Notes: a model not told the origin generated them from the letters alone. A DNA stretch of 36,553 bases from Citricoccus sp. CH26A (GCF_000224415.1 NZ_AFXQ01000030.1:1-36553), one strand, 5' to 3'; counted from the first letter of the stretch, positions 28,634 to 36,553 are shown. Numbers and translations: made by a program.

Positions 28634-29428
28634 ATGCGTATCGCCCGTTTCGTCGCCACCGCCGAGCCACTGTACGGAATCGTCGAGGGGGAGCCGGATG
28701 CCCCCGCCGCGGAGCTCACCGTGACCGAGCTGCACGGTGACCCCTTCTTCCAGGGCATCCAGCCGACCTCCACCAGGCATCGCCTCGAGGACGTGCGGCT
28801 CGTGGCCCCGATCATCCCGCGCTCCAAGGTGGTGGGAGTGGGACGCAACTGGGCGGACCACGCCGCCGAACTGGGCAACGCCGTCCCGGACCGGGTGCAG
28901 TTCTTCCTCAAGCCCAACACCTCCGTCGTCGGGCCGGGCGAGCCGGTGACCCTGCCCTCGTGGTCCGAGCAGGTCTCCTATGAGGCGGAGCTCGCCGTGG
29001 TCATCGGCACGATCTGCAAGGACGTCCCGGTCGACCGCGTGGACGACGTGGTGTTCGGTTACACCGTGGCCAACGACCTCACGGCGCGCGACGCGCAGAA
29101 GTCCGACCTCCAATGGGCACGGGCCAAGGGCTTCGACGGCGCCTGCCCGCTGGGCCCCTGGATCGAGACGGGCCTGACGAGCTCGCAGACCGAGGACCTG
29201 CGGATCACCATGGACCTGGACGGACGGACGGTGCAGGACGGCACCACGGCGGACATGGTGTTCGGCGTCCGGGAGATCGTCTCCGCCGTCTCCGAGGCCT
29301 TCACCCTGCTGCCCGGCGACGTCATCCTCACTGGCACCCCGGCGGGCGTCGGGATCGTCGAGGCGGGCCAGCGCACCGAGGCGACGATCGAGGGCATCGG
29401 GACCCTCGCCACCGTCTACCGGCGCTGA
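28634..29428 (+). CDS. Fumarylacetoacetate hydrolase family protein
   Basis: The 264-residue protein has the FAH fold. The C-terminal catalytic domain starts near KVVGVGRNWADHAAE. The metal-binding acidic residues are in SYEAELAVVIG and NDLTARDAQ, and TGTPAGVG is near the end. The family includes fumarylpyruvate hydrolases, oxaloacetate decarboxylases and homoprotocatechuate-pathway isomerases; the reaction here cannot be assigned. M. tuberculosis has a homologous gene (Rv2993c) next to its glutamyl-tRNA synthetase, so the neighbourhood is conserved. No aromatic catabolic genes are nearby, which speaks against the catabolic names often given. Confidence 0.9.
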   Translation: MRIARFVATAEPLYGIVEGEPDAPAAELTVTELHGDPFFQGIQPTSTRHRLEDVRLVAPIIPRSKVVGVGRNWADHAAELGNAVPDRVQFFLKPNTSVVGPGEPVTLPSWSEQVSYEAELAVVIGTICKDVPVDRVDDVVFGYTVANDLTARDAQKSDLQWARAKGFDGACPLGPWIETGLTSSQTEDLRITMDLDGRTVQDGTTADMVFGVREIVSAVSEAFTLLPGDVILTGTPAGVGIVEAGQRTEATIEGIGTLATVYRR

Positions 29429-29569
29429 CATCCGTGGCCGGCCTGATCCCGAGACCGGGTCGGTCGAGGGGAGGGGCCTGTCACCGGTGACGGCATGGGC
29501 CATCCTGGACGCCGCGCACCAAGCTGTCCCGGCCCAGGGGCCAGGTGGGGTCCTGCGAGCCCGCGCCGC

Positions 29570-29575
29570 TAGACT
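29570..29575 (+). promoter_or_regulatory. -10 element of gltX
   Basis: TAGACT lies 9 nt before the ATG at 29585, so the transcript is leaderless or has only 2-3 leader bases. Confidence 0.4.
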
Positions 29576-29584
29576 TGCGCCATC

Positions 29585-31147
29585 ATGACTGAGTCCGTTT
29601 CCCGCGCGCCCCTTGCCGCCCCCGCTGACATCCCCGCCGTCCCCGCCGACGCCCCGGTCCGCGTCCGTTTCTGCCCCTCACCGACCGGAACCCCGCACGT
29701 CGGACTCATCCGCACGGCCCTGTTCAACTGGGGCTGGGCCCGGCACACGGGCGGGACCATGGTGTTCCGGATCGAGGACACCGACGCCAAGCGTGACTCC
29801 GAGGAGAGCTACCAGCAGCTGCTGGAGGCCATGTCCTGGCTCGGCATCGACTGGGACGAGGGCGTGGAGGTCGGCGGCCCGCATGCGCCCTACCGCCAGT
29901 CCCAGCGCGGTCAGATCTACCAGGACGTGATCGCCCGGCTCAAGGACGCCGGGTACATCTACGAGAGCTTCTCCACGCCGGAGGAGATCGAGGCCCGCCA
30001 CCGTGCCGCGGGCCGGGACCCCAAGCTGGGCTATGACGGTTACGACCGCGACCTGACCCCCGAGCAGGTGGCCGGGTTCCGCGCCGAGGGCCGACAGCCC
30101 GCGCTGCGCCTGCGCATGCCGGAGGAGGACATCACCTTCACGGACACGGTGCGCGGTGAGATCACCTTCCAGGCCGGCTCGGTCCCGGACTTCGTGGTGG
30201 TGCGCCCGGACGGCTCCCCGCTCTACACCCTGGTCAACCCCCTGGACGATGCCCTGATGGAGATCACGCACGTGCTGCGCGGCGAGGACCTGCTGTCCTC
30301 CACGCCGCGGCAGATCGCGCTCTACCGGGCCCTGTACGCCATCGGGGTGGCGAAGTACATGCCCGCGTTCGGCCACCTGCCCTACGTGATGGGGGAGGGC
30401 AACAAGAAGCTGTCCAAGCGGGACCCGCAGTCCAACCTGTTCCTGCACCGCGAGCACGGGTTCATCCCTGAGGGCCTGATCAACTACCTGGCGCTGCTGG
30501 GCTGGTCGCTCTCGGCGGACGAGGACATCTTCACCCGCGAGCAGTTCGTGCAGCACTTCGACGTGCACCACGTGCTGGCCAATCCGGCCCGCTTCGACGA
30601 GAAGAAGGCCACCGCGATCAACGGGACCCACGTGCGGATGCTGGACGGCCAGGACTTCCGCGACCGGCTGGTGCCCTACCTGCAGCAGGCCGGTCTCGTG
30701 TCCGACCCGCTGACGGCGCGCGAGGGACAGGTCCTCGACGCCGCCGCCCCGCTGGTGCAGGAGCGCGTGGCGCTGCTCGGCGAGGCCGTGGACATGCTCG
30801 CCTTCCTGTTCCAGGCCGATGACCAGATCACGACGGCGGACGGGGCCCTCAAGGGCATGCCCGCCGACCTGGGCGGCGCCCTGGCCGCGGCGCGACGCGG
30901 ACTGGCCGGGATCGAGGACGGTGACTGGAGGACCGAGGCCATCGAGGCCGCGCTGCGGCGGGAGCTGATCGACGGGCTCGGCCTCAAGCCGCGTCAGGCC
31001 TTCGGGCCGGTGCGGACCGCGGTGTCCGGGAAGAAGGTCTCGCCGCCGCTGTTCGAGTCCCTCGAGATCCTGGGCCGGGACTCCGCCCTGGCACGCCTGG
31101 ACCGGTTCGCCGCCGAGCAGGCCGCCGGCACCGCGGACGCCGGCTGA
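29585..31147 (+). CDS. gltX: Glutamyl-tRNA synthetase
   Basis: The 520-residue class I synthetase has its HIGH-type motif as [10 protein letters not shown] (H38 to G40) and its KMSKS-type motif as KLSKR at 275-279. The glutamate-specific stretch [33 protein letters not shown] is typical, and the C-terminal helical anticodon domain is complete. The first 24 residues are an unconserved Ala/Pro-rich lead. No glnS is visible in the window. In most actinobacteria the enzyme also misacylates tRNA-Gln, which GatCAB then corrects. The next two genes are tRNA-Gln and tRNA-Glu. Confidence 0.97.
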   Translation: MTESVSRAPLAAPADIPAVPADAPVRVRFCPSPTGTPHVGLIRTALFNWGWARHTGGTMVFRIEDTDAKRDSEESYQQLLEAMSWLGIDWDEGVEVGGPHAPYRQSQRGQIYQDVIARLKDAGYIYESFSTPEEIEARHRAAGRDPKLGYDGYDRDLTPEQVAGFRAEGRQPALRLRMPEEDITFTDTVRGEITFQAGSVPDFVVVRPDGSPLYTLVNPLDDALMEITHVLRGEDLLSSTPRQIALYRALYAIGVAKYMPAFGHLPYVMGEGNKKLSKRDPQSNLFLHREHGFIPEGLINYLALLGWSLSADEDIFTREQFVQHFDVHHVLANPARFDEKKATAINGTHVRMLDGQDFRDRLVPYLQQAGLVSDPLTAREGQVLDAAAPLVQERVALLGEAVDMLAFLFQADDQITTADGALKGMPADLGGALAAARRGLAGIEDGDWRTEAIEAALRRELIDGLGLKPRQAFGPVRTAVSGKKVSPPLFESLEILGRDSALARLDRFAAEQAAGTADAG

Positions 31148-31158
31148 ACCGGGGCCCG

Positions 31159-31192
31159 GCCGGGGTGACGGAGACCACCCCGGCGCCGTTTT
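31159..31192 (+). terminator. Terminator of gltX
   Basis: A 9-bp stem (31159-31167 with 31176-31184) with an 8-base loop is followed by GCCG and TTTTG. The T run merges with the -35 box of the following tRNA promoter (TTGTCA at 31191). Confidence 0.7.
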
Positions 31193-31219
31193 GTCATCGG
31201 CGCCGATCGCCGGTATAGT
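31191..31219 (+). promoter_or_regulatory. Promoter of tRNA-Gln
   Basis: TTGTCA (31191-31196) and TATAGT (31214-31219) are separated by exactly 17 bp. This is the closest match to the sigma-70 consensus in the window, as expected for a stable RNA gene. Transcription should start near 31226, about 72 nt before the tRNA. Confidence 0.75.
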
Positions 31220-31230
31220 AAACACCCGTG

Positions 31231-31277
31231 CCAGGGAGACCTGGTGCGGATGGCCCAAGGGAATGCCGGGTGACCGG
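31231..31277 (+). ncRNA. Structured 5' leader of the tRNA-Gln precursor (candidate)
   Basis: Two short stems are capped by GNRA-type tetraloops: CCAGG-GAGA-CCTGG (31231-31244) and CCGG-GTGA-CCGG (31266-31277). They occupy the unusually long leader between the promoter and the tRNA. The leader has no open frame that looks coding. This may be a processing element or a small RNA; I know of no matching family. Confidence 0.35.
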
Positions 31278-31297
31278 ATCATTCGCTTGACAGCCAT

Positions 31298-31369
31298 TGG
31301 GGTATGGTGTAATTGGCAACACAACGGTTTCTGGTACCGTCATTCTAGGTTCGAGTCCTGGTACCCCAG
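31298..31369 (+). tRNA. tRNA-Gln (anticodon CUG)
   Basis: A standard cloverleaf: acceptor TGGGGTA/TACCCCA, anticodon stem ACGGT/ACCGT with loop TTCTGGT giving CUG, and T arm GGTTCGAGTCC. CCA is not encoded. The weak U-A pair opening the acceptor is typical for tRNA-Gln. Confidence 0.96.
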
Positions 31370-31373
31370 CGGA

Positions 31374-31420
31374 TTTCACCGATTTGGTGAAAGCCCCCAG
31401 AGTATGAAATACTTCTGGGG
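31374..31420 (+). terminator. Two hairpins between tRNA-Gln and tRNA-Glu
   Basis: TTTCACC (31374-31380) pairs with GGTGAAA (31386-31392). CCCCAGA-GTAT (31395-31405) pairs with ATAC-T-TCTGGGG (31409-31420) with one bulged base. No strong T-tract follows. They may terminate tRNA-Gln or guide processing of a joint precursor. Confidence 0.5.
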
Positions 31421-31471
31421 TTGCCCCGAGAGAAACGCCAGTTCAGGCGGGACTTGACGGACAACGGTGAC

Positions 31472-31547
31472 GGCCCCATCGTATAGCGGCCTAGTACGCC
31501 GCCCTCTCACGGCGGTAACGCGGGTTCGAATCCCGCTGGGGTCACCA
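31472..31547 (+). tRNA. tRNA-Glu (anticodon CUC)
   Basis: A standard cloverleaf: acceptor GGCCCCA/TGGGGTC, anticodon stem CCGCC/GGCGG with loop CTCTCAC giving CUC, T arm GGTTCGAATCC, and encoded CCA at 31545-31547. Confidence 0.96.
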
Positions 31548-31554
31548 CGAGCAC

Positions 31555-31582
31555 GAGGCCCGGTCCATCAGGACCGGGCCTC
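31555..31582 (+). terminator. Terminator of tRNA-Glu
   Basis: A perfect 12-bp stem (31555-31566 with 31571-31582) closes on ATCA, 7 bases after the tRNA 3' end. Confidence 0.65.
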
Positions 31583-31613
31583 CTGTGTTCCCCGGCACCA
31601 CCGTCCCGGGTGT

Positions 31614-31619
31614 CATGAT
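31614..31619 (+). promoter_or_regulatory. Possible -10 element of the paired GTPase operon
   Basis: CATGAT lies 6 nt before the GTG at 31626, the same spacing as the leaderless genes elsewhere in the window. It deviates from TANNNT at its first base. Confidence 0.35.
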
Positions 31620-31625
31620 GGGGTG

Positions 31626-33533
31626 GTGAGCACACCCTTCACGCCAGGAGCCCCCGACGCCGGCTCCCCGCACGAGTCACGGGCAGGGTCCCCGGGGGCA
31701 GGCCTGCCGGCCGCACCGGAGGCGCCGGGACCTTCAACGGCCGGTTCCGCGGACGCCGCCCCCCGGATCGCCGCCGAGGCCGTAGACCTCCTGGGCCGCC
31801 TCCGGACGGAACTGGATGCGGTCCGCCTGCCGCTGGCCGTTGACGGGGCCGCGGACACGGAGGCCGTCCGCCGGTCCGCCGTCGGCCAGCTCGACGACTA
31901 CGTCCTGCCGCGCTACCGCAGCCTCGACGCCCCGCTGCTGGCCGTCGTCGGGGGATCCACCGGCGCCGGGAAGTCGACCCTGGTCAACGCCCTGGTGGGC
32001 CACCCCGTCACCCGGGCCGGTGCCATCCGCCCCACCACGCGGCAGCCGATCCTGCTCCACCACCCGGACGACGTCGAGTGGTTCACCACCGCCCGGGTAC
32101 TGCCCGGGCTCTCCCGGACCATCGGCCACCGCGCCGATCCCGGTGCGCGGCCGTCGGCCGAGCGGGCCGGCGTGGACCCCGACCCCCAGGCCACGGACTC
32201 CCTCGTGATGGTCGCCGAGCCGCAGTTGCCCCCCGGGCTGGCCCTGCTGGATGCCCCGGACATCGACTCCATCGCGGATGAGAACCGACGGCTGGCCGCG
32301 CAACTGCTCTCGGCGGCGGACCTGTGGATCTTCGTCACCACCGCCAACCGCTACGCCGACGCGGTGCCGTGGGAACTGCTGCTGGACGCGGCCGCCCGGG
32401 ACATCACCGTCGCCGTCGTCCTGGACCGGGTGCCGGCCGGAGTCGAGGACGAGGTCGCCACCGACCTGTCCGCACTGCTGGGCCGGCGTGGACTGGGCGG
32501 GGCCGAGCTGTTCGTCGTCACCGAGTCACCCCTGGACGACGACGGCATGCTGCCGGCCGGTACCGCCGCGCCGCTCCAGCAGTGGCTGGCCGCCATCGCC
32601 CACGACGCCGGCTCCCGGTCCGAGGTGGCCCGCCGCACCCTCAACGGGGTGGTGCGGCAGCTCGCGGACAAGGCCGAGGGCATCGCCCAGGCCGAGGACG
32701 ACCAGCGCGAGGCGGCCGCGCGACTGACCGGTGTCGTGGAATCGGCCTACGGACAGGCCCGGGAGGGGGTGCTGGCGGCCACCCACGACGGCACCCTGCT
32801 ACGCGGTGAGGTGCTCAGCCGCTGGCAGGACTTCGTGGGCACGGGCGAGTTCTTCCGGTCCCTGGAATCCGGCATCGGACGCCTGAGGGACCGGATCACC
32901 GCCTTCCTCACCGGCCGGCCCGCACCACCCGAGGAGGTCGAGACCGCCATCGAGACCGGACTGCACGCCGTGCTCGTGGAACAGGTGGCCGCCGCCGCCG
33001 AGGAGTCTGAGGACCGCTGGCGCCAGGACGCCGCCGGCCGGGCGCTGCTCGAGGGACGGGACCTGTCCCGGGTGCCGGGGGACTTCCCGGACCGGGCCGC
33101 CGCCGAGATCCGCGGCTGGCAGCAGGACCTGATCCGGCTCATCGAGGACGAGGGGGCGGGCAAGCGCACCATGGCCCGCGTGACCGCCCTGGGCGTGAAC
33201 GGAGTGGCGGTGACCCTGATGATCGTGTCCTTCGCCTCCACCGGAGGGCTGCTCGGCATCGAGGTCGGGATCGCCGGCGGCACGGCCGTGGTGGCGCAGA
33301 AGCTGCTGGAGTCCATCTTCGGCGAGGACGCCGTGCGTCGCCTGGCCCGGCGCTCACAGCAGAACCTGGCGCAGCGGGTCAGCGACCTGCTGGTCCATGA
33401 TGCCCGGCGTTTCACCGTCCTGCTGGACGAGGTCCGGGATGACGAGGAGACGGAACACCTGCGGGCGCTGGTCCCCGGGCTGCGCCGGCTCGGCGGCTCC
33501 GGCACCTCCGCGACCGGGGAGGCCGGGGCATGA
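31626..33533 (+). CDS. Dynamin-family membrane GTPase, first of a pair
   Basis: The 635-residue protein has a large N-terminal GTPase domain: P-loop GGSTGAGKST at 109-118, RPTTRQP as the switch/G2 region, and DAPDIDS at 209-215 as G3. The G4 position reads VLDR near 265-268 and is degenerate. Long helical segments follow, with a hydrophobic, Gly-rich region at about 525-560 that looks like a membrane-inserting pair of helices. An amphipathic tail follows. The pattern resembles bacterial dynamin-like proteins, including the DynA/DynB pair of Streptomyces that acts at division septa. The first 50 residues are disordered. The start is GTG at 31626. It overlaps the next gene by 4 bases. Confidence 0.8.
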   Translation: MSTPFTPGAPDAGSPHESRAGSPGAGLPAAPEAPGPSTAGSADAAPRIAAEAVDLLGRLRTELDAVRLPLAVDGAADTEAVRRSAVGQLDDYVLPRYRSLDAPLLAVVGGSTGAGKSTLVNALVGHPVTRAGAIRPTTRQPILLHHPDDVEWFTTARVLPGLSRTIGHRADPGARPSAERAGVDPDPQATDSLVMVAEPQLPPGLALLDAPDIDSIADENRRLAAQLLSAADLWIFVTTANRYADAVPWELLLDAAARDITVAVVLDRVPAGVEDEVATDLSALLGRRGLGGAELFVVTESPLDDDGMLPAGTAAPLQQWLAAIAHDAGSRSEVARRTLNGVVRQLADKAEGIAQAEDDQREAAARLTGVVESAYGQAREGVLAATHDGTLLRGEVLSRWQDFVGTGEFFRSLESGIGRLRDRITAFLTGRPAPPEEVETAIETGLHAVLVEQVAAAAEESEDRWRQDAAGRALLEGRDLSRVPGDFPDRAAAEIRGWQQDLIRLIEDEGAGKRTMARVTALGVNGVAVTLMIVSFASTGGLLGIEVGIAGGTAVVAQKLLESIFGEDAVRRLARRSQQNLAQRVSDLLVHDARRFTVLLDEVRDDEETEHLRALVPGLRRLGGSGTSATGEAGA

Positions 33534-35248
33534 GCCGCGACGGACAGGACCTGCGCGACGCACGGGATCTGCGCGACGTACCGGGGCCCCGGGACGGGAC
33601 ACCCCTGGACCGCAAGCTGGCCGCCCTCGGGACGGCCACGGACCTGGGGGAGGGCCGGCTGCCCGACCAGGCGCTCGCGGCCGCCCGCCAGGTGGTGGAC
33701 CACGCCGGCCAGCGCCGCCGGCTCTCGGCAGAGCACACGGTCGTCGGCTTCTTCGGCGCCACCGGGTCGGGGAAGTCCAGTCTGTTCAATGCCGTCACCG
33801 GACACCCGCTGGCCCGGGCCGCAGCCACCCGCCCGACCACCTCGGAGCCCATGGCCGCGGTGTGGGGTGCCGAGGGCGCCGGACCCCTGCTCGACTGGCT
33901 CGAGGTGAACCAGCGGCACGTCCTGGACGGGCCGGCCGCCGGCACCGACCTGACCACGTGGTGGGGACGGCGGCGGGAGTCGGGCGGGCTGATCCTGCTC
34001 GACCTCCCGGACTTCGACTCGATCGCGGCCGGTCACCGCAGGATCGTCCAGCGGCTCGTGGGCCAGGTGGACGTGCTGGTCTGGGTGGTGGATCCCCAGA
34101 AGTACGCCGACGCCGCGCTGCACCGCGAGTTCCTGGAACCCCTGGCCGCACACCGGGCCGTCACCCTCGTGGTGCTCAACCAGGTGGACCGCCTCGCCGG
34201 TCCGGACGTCGAGCGGGTCGTGGCCTCGCTGAAGGACCTGCTGGCCCGGGACGGACTGGTCCGCGTCCCCGTCTACCCGGCCTCGGCCACCACGGGGGCC
34301 GGTGTCGACGCGGTGCGCACCGCCATCGCCGAGGTGGCCGCCCAGCGCTCTGCCGCCACCGAACGACTGCTGTCCGACGTGCGGACCGCCGCCCGCGCCC
34401 TGGGGTCCGAGGACGCCGCAGGCGTGCCGGCCGGCGTCGGGAAGGGGGCCGAGTCCCGGCTCGTGGATGCCCTGGCCGAGGCCTCGGGAGCCTCCACCGT
34501 GGTCCGGGCCGTCGCCCAGTCCTACCGTCTCGAGGGGGGCCGGCGCACCGGCTGGCCCGTGATGCGGTGGATGGCCCGCGTGCGCCAGGACCCGTTGCGC
34601 CGGCTGGGCCTGCGCCGCGGTGAGGGCGCCGCCCCCGGGGCCGTGGCCGGCGCTGACGACCCCCGCCTGCACCGCACGTCCCTGCCCGAGCGGAGCCCGG
34701 CCCAGCGGGCCCAGGCGGACGGGGCGGTCCGGGCCTTCGCCGACTCGGCCAGCGAGGGCGCGCCGGACTCCTGGCGGTCCTCGATCCGCCGGGCCGCCCG
34801 CAGCCACGCGGAGCAGCTGCCCGATGATCTCGACCAGGCCATCACCTCGACCGACCTCAGGGCCGGTGCCACCTCCTGGTGGTGGCACCTCGTCAATGTC
34901 CTGCAGTGGCTCGCCCTGCTGGCGGCCGTGGCAGGGCTGGCCTGGCTCGGGGTCCTGGCCCTGGCGGCCTACCTCCAGTTCGACCTGCCCCCCGCCCCGG
35001 ACGTGGAGGGGTTCCCCATCCCCACGCTGCTGGCGGCCGGGGGGCTGGCCTTCGGCATCCTGCTGGCCCTGCTCGCGGCCCCGCTGGTGCGCCTGGGCGC
35101 CCGGGCCCGTGCCCAGCGGGCCCGACGCCGGCTGCGCGCGGCGATCGCCGAGGAAGCCGCCCAGCGGATCGCCGAACCGGTACGCCAGGAGATCAACCGC
35201 TACGGGCGGTTCCGGGAGGCGCTGGCGGCGGCCAGCGGACGGCATTGA
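33530..35248 (+). CDS. YfjP-like membrane GTPase, second of a pair
   Basis: The 572-residue protein has a complete GTPase signature: P-loop GATGSGKSS at 76-84, RPTTSEP as G2, DLPDFDS at 158-164 and NQVD at 217-220. A helical, Arg-rich middle is followed by two predicted membrane helices at about 453-485 and 498-525, then a basic tail. Its ATG overlaps the stop of the first GTPase gene, so both are made together, and they share the same G2 and G3 style, suggesting an old duplication. Partnering of the two at the membrane is inferred. The downstream thiL start overlaps its stop. Confidence 0.82.
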   Translation: MSRDGQDLRDARDLRDVPGPRDGTPLDRKLAALGTATDLGEGRLPDQALAAARQVVDHAGQRRRLSAEHTVVGFFGATGSGKSSLFNAVTGHPLARAAATRPTTSEPMAAVWGAEGAGPLLDWLEVNQRHVLDGPAAGTDLTTWWGRRRESGGLILLDLPDFDSIAAGHRRIVQRLVGQVDVLVWVVDPQKYADAALHREFLEPLAAHRAVTLVVLNQVDRLAGPDVERVVASLKDLLARDGLVRVPVYPASATTGAGVDAVRTAIAEVAAQRSAATERLLSDVRTAARALGSEDAAGVPAGVGKGAESRLVDALAEASGASTVVRAVAQSYRLEGGRRTGWPVMRWMARVRQDPLRRLGLRRGEGAAPGAVAGADDPRLHRTSLPERSPAQRAQADGAVRAFADSASEGAPDSWRSSIRRAARSHAEQLPDDLDQAITSTDLRAGATSWWWHLVNVLQWLALLAAVAGLAWLGVLALAAYLQFDLPPAPDVEGFPIPTLLAAGGLAFGILLALLAAPLVRLGARARAQRARRRLRAAIAEEAAQRIAEPVRQEINRYGRFREALAAASGRH

Positions 35249-36441
35249 GCACCGGTCAGCAGGCGCGGTCGCGGGGCAGCACGCGGGACCGGACGGTCGG
35301 CGGCCTCGGTGAGGCCGGGATCCTGCGGATCCTGAACCGGCGCTTCGCCGTCCTGCCGGCCGCGGGGGACTGGCCCGAGGGCACGGTGGGGCCCGGGGAC
35401 GACGCCGCGGTGGTGTCCGCCCCGGACGGACGGTTCGTCATCTCCACGGACGCCATGGCGCAGGACCGGGACTTCCGCCTGGACTGGCCGGCCGTCTCCT
35501 GCGAGGTATCCCGTGGCGGGGGCGGGGACGACGCCCGGGGTTTCACCGGGGGGTACTCGATCGGCTGGAAGGCGGCGGCCCAGAACCTGTCGGACATGAA
35601 CGCGATGGGGGCGGATGCCACCGGGCTGCTGCTGGCCCTGACCATGCCGCACACCACGGGGGTGTCCTGGATCGACGGTCTCGCCGCCGGGATCGCCGGG
35701 GCCGTGAGGCACCTGGGGGCCCGGCGGTGCCGGATCGTGGGCGGGGACCTGGGCTCGGACGACCGGATCACCCTGGCCATCACGGCCACCGGAGACCTCG
35801 GCGGCCGCCCCGCGGTCCGGCGCGTGATGACGCCCTCGGTGTCCGCGGCGGACCCCGTGGACCTCGTCCTGTGCGGGCGGGCCGGCTGGGCCGCCGCCGG
35901 GCTCGCGGTGCTGGACACCGCCCGGGAGGAGCTCCTGGACCGTCTCCGGACGGGCGCCCCCGGGGTCCGGCGGCTGGCCGGCCTGGCCGCGACGGCCCAA
36001 TTGCGCCCGCGCCCCGTGCTCGGGGCGGGACGACGTGCCGCCGAGGCCGGGGCCCTGGCCATGATGGACGTCTCGGACGGTGTGGCCAAGGACGCCGGGC
36101 GGCTGGCGCTGGTGAACGGCCGCCGGGTCGAGCTGGATCCGGGCTGGGTGCGCTCCGACGCCGCCGTGCTGGACTCCCTGGCGCGGGCACTGGGCCAGGA
36201 CGCCCGCGACTGGGTGACGGCCGGGGGCGAGGACTACGGACTGCTCGCCGTCCTGCCGGCGGGCGCCCGGCTTCCACACGGCTTCCGGCGCGTCGGCCGG
36301 CTCCTCCCCGGCGACCTGCCCGGGGTCACCGGGGACGGTGGGAGCCCCGGTCCGGGGGCCGGCTCGGTGGAGTGGCCGCAGGAGGCGTCCGGGCCGGATC
36401 AGGACCAGGGCGGCTGGGACCACTTCGCCCGGGACGACTGA
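35245..36441 (+). CDS. thiL: Thiamine-monophosphate kinase
   Basis: ThiL phosphorylates thiamine monophosphate to the diphosphate cofactor that IlvB, among others, needs. Motifs are GPGDDAAVV (Mg/ATP binding), ISTDAMAQDRDFRLDW, WKAAAQNLSDMNAMGADATG and GGDLGSDDRITLAITATG. The product is about 398 residues, longer than the usual 320-340, with an extra Gly/Asp-rich stretch before GYSIGWK and a Gly/Pro/Asp-rich tail of about 40 residues. The only start I can support is TTG at 35245, which overlaps the TGA of the preceding GTPase gene and implies coupled translation. No other thi gene is near. Confidence 0.9.
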   Translation: MSTGQQARSRGSTRDRTVGGLGEAGILRILNRRFAVLPAAGDWPEGTVGPGDDAAVVSAPDGRFVISTDAMAQDRDFRLDWPAVSCEVSRGGGGDDARGFTGGYSIGWKAAAQNLSDMNAMGADATGLLLALTMPHTTGVSWIDGLAAGIAGAVRHLGARRCRIVGGDLGSDDRITLAITATGDLGGRPAVRRVMTPSVSAADPVDLVLCGRAGWAAAGLAVLDTAREELLDRLRTGAPGVRRLAGLAATAQLRPRPVLGAGRRAAEAGALAMMDVSDGVAKDAGRLALVNGRRVELDPGWVRSDAAVLDSLARALGQDARDWVTAGGEDYGLLAVLPAGARLPHGFRRVGRLLPGDLPGVTGDGGSPGPGAGSVEWPQEASGPDQDQGGWDHFARDD

Positions 36442-36445
36442 ACCG

Positions 36446-36487
36446 CACCGGTGGCGCCCCAGTGGGGATGGGGCTCAGCGCCCGGTG
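36446..36487. terminator. Hairpin between thiL and a convergent gene
   Basis: CACCGG (36446-36451) and GCGC (36454-36457) can pair with GCGC (36478-36481) and CCGGTG (36482-36487), leaving a 2-base bulge. An inner CCCC/GGGG stem is also possible. Confidence 0.45.
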
Positions 36488-36488
36488 T

Positions 36489-36553
36489 TCACTGCGCGCG
36501 GTCGAAGCGGTGGCCGAGGGCGGCGTGGGTGAAGCCGGCCTCGCGCCAGGCGT
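36489..36553 (-). CDS. C-terminal end of an unidentified protein (partial)
   Basis: A minus-strand frame ends with TGA at 36489-36491 and stays open to the window edge, encoding a tail AWREAGFTHAALGHRFDRAQ. The hairpin placed just beyond its stop supports a real convergent gene. Twenty residues are too few to name it. Confidence 0.4.
   Translation of the reverse strand, partial: AWREAGFTHAALGHRFDRAQ

Noticed and set aside
32747-35245. Minus-strand open frame of 832 codons over both GTPase genes
   Set aside because: The plus-strand frames have complete P-loop, G3 and membrane segments with a 4-base gene overlap. The antisense product is Gly/Pro/Arg-rich.

Overview
The window is a very GC-rich chromosomal segment from an actinobacterium. 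Gene content and style suggest a member of the Micrococcales close to Micrococcaceae (Micrococcus, Kocuria, Citricoccus or Arthrobacter relatives); this is inferred, not proven. The ilvB-ilvN-ilvC ... serA ... leuB ... FAH-family gene-gltX-tRNA order resembles the Mycobacterium tuberculosis region from Rv3003c to Rv2992c. A large share of the genes start directly at a TANNNT -10 hexamer lying 6-7 nt before the start codon, so leaderless transcription appears common here.

Layout. (1) 1-207 is the end of a gene for a probable secreted protein, closed by a hairpin. (2) 336-6816 holds an ADP-ribosylglycohydrolase-family gene on the minus strand. It is divergent from sbcD-sbcC (the Mre11/Rad50-like DNA-end nuclease), and a transglutaminase-fold protein follows. 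(3) 6868-13520 is a minus-strand block: tRNA-Leu(UAG), a Tat-type lipoprotein of the oligopeptide-binding family, malate:quinone oxidoreductase and an RND-type efflux permease. (4) 13584-16188 is also minus strand: a Bcp-type peroxiredoxin, an M23 metallopeptidase whose reading frame breaks in a C-rich tract before a Pro/Thr-rich tail, and tRNA-Lys(CUU). (5) 16325-16919 holds a small uncharacterised gene divergent from ilvD, with a tandem repeat between them.

(6) 16919-29428 is the branched-chain amino acid and serine core: ilvD, an attenuator with a leader peptide, ilvB, ilvN, ilvC, serA, metG, leuB, ilvE and an FAH-family hydrolase. ilvB/N, ilvC, ilvD and ilvE make valine and isoleucine. 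leuB belongs to the leucine branch, whose leuA/C/D partners are not in the window. serA opens serine synthesis. (7) 29585-31547 holds gltX followed by tRNA-Gln(CUG) and tRNA-Glu(CUC), the two tRNAs that a glutamyl-tRNA synthetase would charge in organisms using the transamidation route. (8) 31626-36441 has two overlapping membrane-anchored GTPase genes, resembling the paired dynamin-like proteins of Streptomyces, and a thiL gene overlapping the second. The last bases hold the end of an unidentified minus-strand gene.

Regulation can be read in several places. The ilvB leader encodes a 14-residue peptide with Leu-Val-Val-Val-Ile and has mutually exclusive hairpins. A perfect inverted repeat lies upstream of its promoter. 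Tandem 19-bp operator-like repeats lie just upstream of the leuB promoter. The tRNA-Gln promoter overlaps the end of the gltX terminator and is followed by a leader with two GNRA-capped hairpins. Nothing in the window looks like a CRISPR array, insertion sequence, prophage or classical defence island. The best candidates for something less described are the complex ilvB leader, the paired GTPases, the broken M23 gene, and the hairpin cluster beside tRNA-Lys.
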